Shown here: in pieces, positions 13,572 to 15,418 of the stretch
How positions within the stretch are numbered: the stretch's first letter is position 1
Layout: each line of letters begins with the position of its first letter
The notes under the pieces: model-generated
What the model was told of the DNA's origin: nothing
Seen by the model: the letters and a program-made list of their open reading frames with translations, nothing else
Databases searched by the model: none
Made by a program: the position numbers and the translations under genes
From: Geobacter sp.
GTDB lineage: Bacteria > Desulfobacterota > Desulfuromonadia > Geobacterales > Geobacteraceae
Direction: 5' to 3'
Length of the DNA stretch: 15,418 nt
Assembly: GCA_003499925.1 (NCBI GenBank)
Contig: DNRQ01000188.1
Span: forward strand, 31,298-46,715

Positions 13572-13890
13572 GTTGGTTTCTCGTCAGGTGGGTCGGCGGG
13601 CCGATCAGCCCGCCGCTGGGGAAATGATCCAGCGACAGGGGTGAGTCCTGAAACGGGGTCGACAGGTCGGTCATGCTCGGGTTTCTGGTATAGCTCGCTT
13701 CAGTAAAAAGGCAGAGATCGGTCAACTCCACCTGGCGCACCAGGGCGGCCTTGCGGGCAAAGCCGGGCTCTGCCGCCCGGCGCTGACCCGAGGCGTGCAG
13801 CAATAGCCCCGCCAGGGTGAGCATGAGCCCCGAGGTCATGCCCAGGTATATGGTCGAGCGGCGCAGCTTCATCAATCCGGTCACCCCCAT
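13564..13890 (-). CDS. Small membrane-anchored protein of unknown function
   Basis: The 108-residue product has one N-terminal membrane segment (about 14-33) and an extracytoplasmic tail containing TDLCLFTEASYTRNPSM (57-73) and a HFPSGGLIGPP patch (89-99). The tail has little predicted hydrophobicity and reads as a compact conserved motif. I have an impression that similar short proteins occur in NosL/ABC clusters of other bacteria, but this is memory-level only. The ATG at 13890 overlaps the NosL stop (TGATG). A second ATG at 13872 begins MKLRRSTIYLG and may be the real start. It overlaps the permease gene by 8 bases. Confidence 0.75.
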   Translation of the reverse strand: MGVTGLMKLRRSTIYLGMTSGLMLTLAGLLLHASGQRRAAEPGFARKAALVRQVELTDLCLFTEASYTRNPSMTDLSTPFQDSPLSLDHFPSGGLIGPPTHLTRNQRD

Positions 13891-14378
13891 CAGTCCAGCG
13901 ACTTGACAACTCCCGGGGTAATTTCGTGGAAACGCAGGATGGACCTTCCCTTGTGATCGTTCAGGAAGTCGCGCGCCGTCGATTCCCGGGAAAAAGGGAT
14001 CAGTTCCCGTCCCATCGGTCCATATACGTCGCTTCCGGATACGTAAAACGCCTTGAACCCGTCCACCATGGTGAGGTCGTAGTAGTTGCTGACGAAGATA
14101 GCAGCGATGTCGGCCGCCTTCCTGCCGGGGGCGTACCGGGACAGCTCCAGGTAGTACTTGAACATGTCCTTGGTCCCGTCGAAATGTACCGTGGAACCGT
14201 CGCTGAACTGGATTTGGGCGGCGAAGTCCGGATATTTGGCCACGAACATGCCGCAGACCGGGCACTTGTCCTTCGGTTTCGCCTTGACGGGCTTCCGACC
14301 CGCAGCCAAGGCCAACGAGGTCCAGAAGCAGAAGAGGGCGAGGAAAATGCCGAAGCACTTCAGGCGGGATCGGTTCAT
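13890..14378 (-). CDS. nosL: NosL-like periplasmic copper-binding protein
   Basis: The 162-residue protein has a signal peptide (1-26, cleavage near SLALA/AG) and the NosL hallmark KCPVCGM (38-44). Further NosL-like features are HFDGTKDMF (65-73), a YGPMGRELIPF block (119-129) and a DHKGRSILRFHEI tail (141-153). NosL proteins bind Cu(I) and serve in nitrous oxide reductase copper-site assembly. This one has no lipobox cysteine at its signal cleavage site, so it is probably soluble, unlike classical NosL lipoproteins. AAGGAG precedes the ATG at 14378 by 7 bases. It follows the TlpA-like gene by 22 bases. No nosZ is in the window, so its client is unknown and it may belong to another copper pathway. 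Confidence 0.88.
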   Translation of the reverse strand: MNRSRLKCFGIFLALFCFWTSLALAAGRKPVKAKPKDKCPVCGMFVAKYPDFAAQIQFSDGSTVHFDGTKDMFKYYLELSRYAPGRKAADIAAIFVSNYYDLTMVDGFKAFYVSGSDVYGPMGRELIPFSRESTARDFLNDHKGRSILRFHEITPGVVKSLD

Positions 14379-14400
14379 CGCTGTTCTCCTTGAATTTTGC

Positions 14401-14952
14401 TCAGTGAGGGCGCGCCTTTTGATAGGCGTCCTCCGCCTGTTTGTGGATCTCAAACTGCCGCTGCATCAGTTTTTCGAGTTTCGAGCTGTGAATGGCCCCC
14501 AGAATCTTTTCCCGAACAACCCCGTGCTTGTCCAGGATGAAAATGGTCGGGAATCCACGGACCTTATACTGCTCGAAGAGGGTCGCGTGTTCATCCGGCA
14601 GCATGGTGAAAGTCAGGCGGTTATTTGACGCGATGGATGCTACGTCCTTTCGGGAGTCCATAACATTAATCGCCAGAATTTCCAAGCCTTTGTTTTTATT
14701 CCGGAGGTAGACGGGTTCCAGCTCTTTCAGCGTATCGCCGCAGCATGAGTTGGTCCAGAAATAGATGACGACTACCTTCCCCTTGAGATGGGCCAGGTCG
14801 ACCGATCTCCCCTGCAGGTCTTTGCCCGATACTGCAGGTGGATTTTCGCCGATCTTCACTCCCCTCTTCTCATCGCATCCGGAGCAAAGGAGCAGGGCGG
14901 GCAGAAATAGAGCCGGCATTATGCAGGATTTTAAAGGTAGCCTGAGAAACAT
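14401..14952 (-). CDS. TlpA/ResA-like thioredoxin-fold lipoprotein with atypical CC active site
   Basis: The 183-residue protein has a lipoprotein-type signal sequence ending LLLCSGC (C26) and a thioredoxin-like AhpC/TlpA domain (about 33-165), with VVVIYFW (60-66) and the cis-proline GFPT (P135). The expected WCxxC is replaced by NSCCGD, with vicinal cysteines C70-C71 and no resolving cysteine two residues on. That may alter its redox chemistry or make it a metal-binding site. It leads the operon. A weak ribosome-binding site precedes the ATG at 14952; an internal ATG at 14919 is possible but would shorten the signal peptide. A role in periplasmic thiol or copper handling with the NosL-like protein is inferred from gene order. 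Confidence 0.88.
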   Translation of the reverse strand: MFLRLPLKSCIMPALFLPALLLCSGCDEKRGVKIGENPPAVSGKDLQGRSVDLAHLKGKVVVIYFWTNSCCGDTLKELEPVYLRNKNKGLEILAINVMDSRKDVASIASNNRLTFTMLPDEHATLFEQYKVRGFPTIFILDKHGVVREKILGAIHSSKLEKLMQRQFEIHKQAEDAYQKARPH

Positions 14953-15028
14953 GAAGGTGCTTTACCCGTTTCTTTCCGATATCCTACCAGAGTTGACCAC
15001 TCTTTCCGCTGCTGAGAGCGTGAATCAT

Positions 15029-15037
15029 TTTATATCA
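15029..15037 (-). promoter_or_regulatory. Possible extended -10 promoter of the six-gene operon
   Basis: Minus-strand TGATATAAA gives a TGn plus TATAAA extended -10 about 80 bases upstream of the TlpA-like start at 14952. No convincing -35 hexamer is visible. Confidence 0.4.
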
Positions 15038-15118
15038 TGAGTCTGCCCAGATGCATATCTAACTTTCTGAATGTGAGGCTCAAAGGCCCCTTTTGGTTAA
15101 AAAGTCCCCCTTCGGCTC

Positions 15119-15233
15119 AAAGTCCCCCATTGACAAAGGGGGACTTAGGGGGATTTGCCTTCAGTCGACCCTTTGGCCTCCGCGGCAGCCTGGGCAAAAT
15201 CCCCCCCGACCCCCCTTTGTCAAAGGGGGGAAG
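15119..15233. repeat. Inverted repeat pair of about 40 bp arms
   Basis: The left arm (about 15119-15159) contains TTGACAAAGGGGG and a GGGGGATTTGCC end. The right arm (about 15192-15233) is its imperfect reverse complement, with CCCCCTTTGTCAAAGG. About 32 bases separate the arms. The form resembles a small non-autonomous mobile or intergenic repeat, distinct from the other C/G-rich units in the window. Confidence 0.65.
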
Positions 15234-15418
15234 TAACTCAAAAGGGGGGGGACAAAATGGGGAGCTTGAAAAGTTGGGGGAATTGAATAACAAAAGAAGG
15301 GATCGCCATAACGGAAATTCCCTCTTTACCGGGAAATAGTAATCTCAGATGCACTAGAAAGCACCTCACTTCCGCGTCGCCAATTAAGTCCCCTCCCCCG
15401 GAGGCACTGCCATTAAGT

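Larger units (their letters stand above)
14953..15418. other. Intergenic region with inverted repeats and promoter
   Basis: No credible gene is seen in these 466 bases. They hold a possible operon promoter (15029-15037), a pair of long inverted C/G-rich repeats (15119-15233), and a truncated copy of the composite-repeat arm near 15388-15404. The plus-strand frame from 15037 runs through the repeats and gives low-complexity protein. Confidence 0.6.

Noticed and set aside
12648..13706. Plus-strand open frame of 352 codons opposite the ABC permease
   Set aside because: The translation is rich in Gly, Asp, Glu and Gln with no hydrophobic core pattern. It is a shadow of the permease gene.

Overview
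This is a GC-rich bacterial window most consistent with a Geobacter-type deltaproteobacterium (Desulfuromonadales/Geobacterales). The strongest pointers are a PpcA-family triheme cytochrome c7, soluble PAS/GAF signalling proteins, a free-standing BioD-like/DRTGG ATPase, and many C/G-rich palindromic intergenic repeats. The assignment rests on recognising families and was not checked by a search.

Layout, left to right. Positions 1-428 hold no gene and carry several copies of C/G-rich palindromic repeats. A BioD-like/DRTGG ATPase lies on the minus strand (429-1532) with a good sigma70-type promoter. Next is a compact minus-strand locus (about 3934-1744): a strong promoter, a leader holding a hidden short reading frame with an in-frame TGA, an unrecognised 142-residue protein, and a radical SAM/SPASM maturase. 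It looks like a peptide- or protein-modification cassette and is the best candidate here for an undescribed system. A convincing intrinsic terminator (4155-4186) follows the periplasmic cytochrome gene (4206-4490, minus). A second copy of the composite repeat precedes the only plus-strand gene, a fused PD-(D/E)XK nuclease and XPD/DinG-type Fe-S helicase.

Converging on the helicase is a minus-strand two-gene unit: a FIST sensor protein followed by a soluble PAS histidine kinase, with no response regulator in the window. Upstream of it lies a tightly packed six-gene minus-strand operon (14952-10755): a TlpA/ResA-like thioredoxin-fold lipoprotein, a NosL-like copper-binding protein, a small membrane-anchored protein, an FtsX/MacB-type ABC permease, a LolD/MacB-type ATPase, and a polytopic membrane protein with a CPFC motif. 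Most of these genes overlap or nearly touch, so they are probably translationally coupled. Together they suggest extracytoplasmic copper and/or thiol-redox handling with an ABC exporter-like module, but there is no nosZ or other obvious metalloenzyme client here. The right edge (14953-15418) is intergenic and rich in inverted repeats.

The many long reading frames antisense to these genes are side effects of high GC and were left out.
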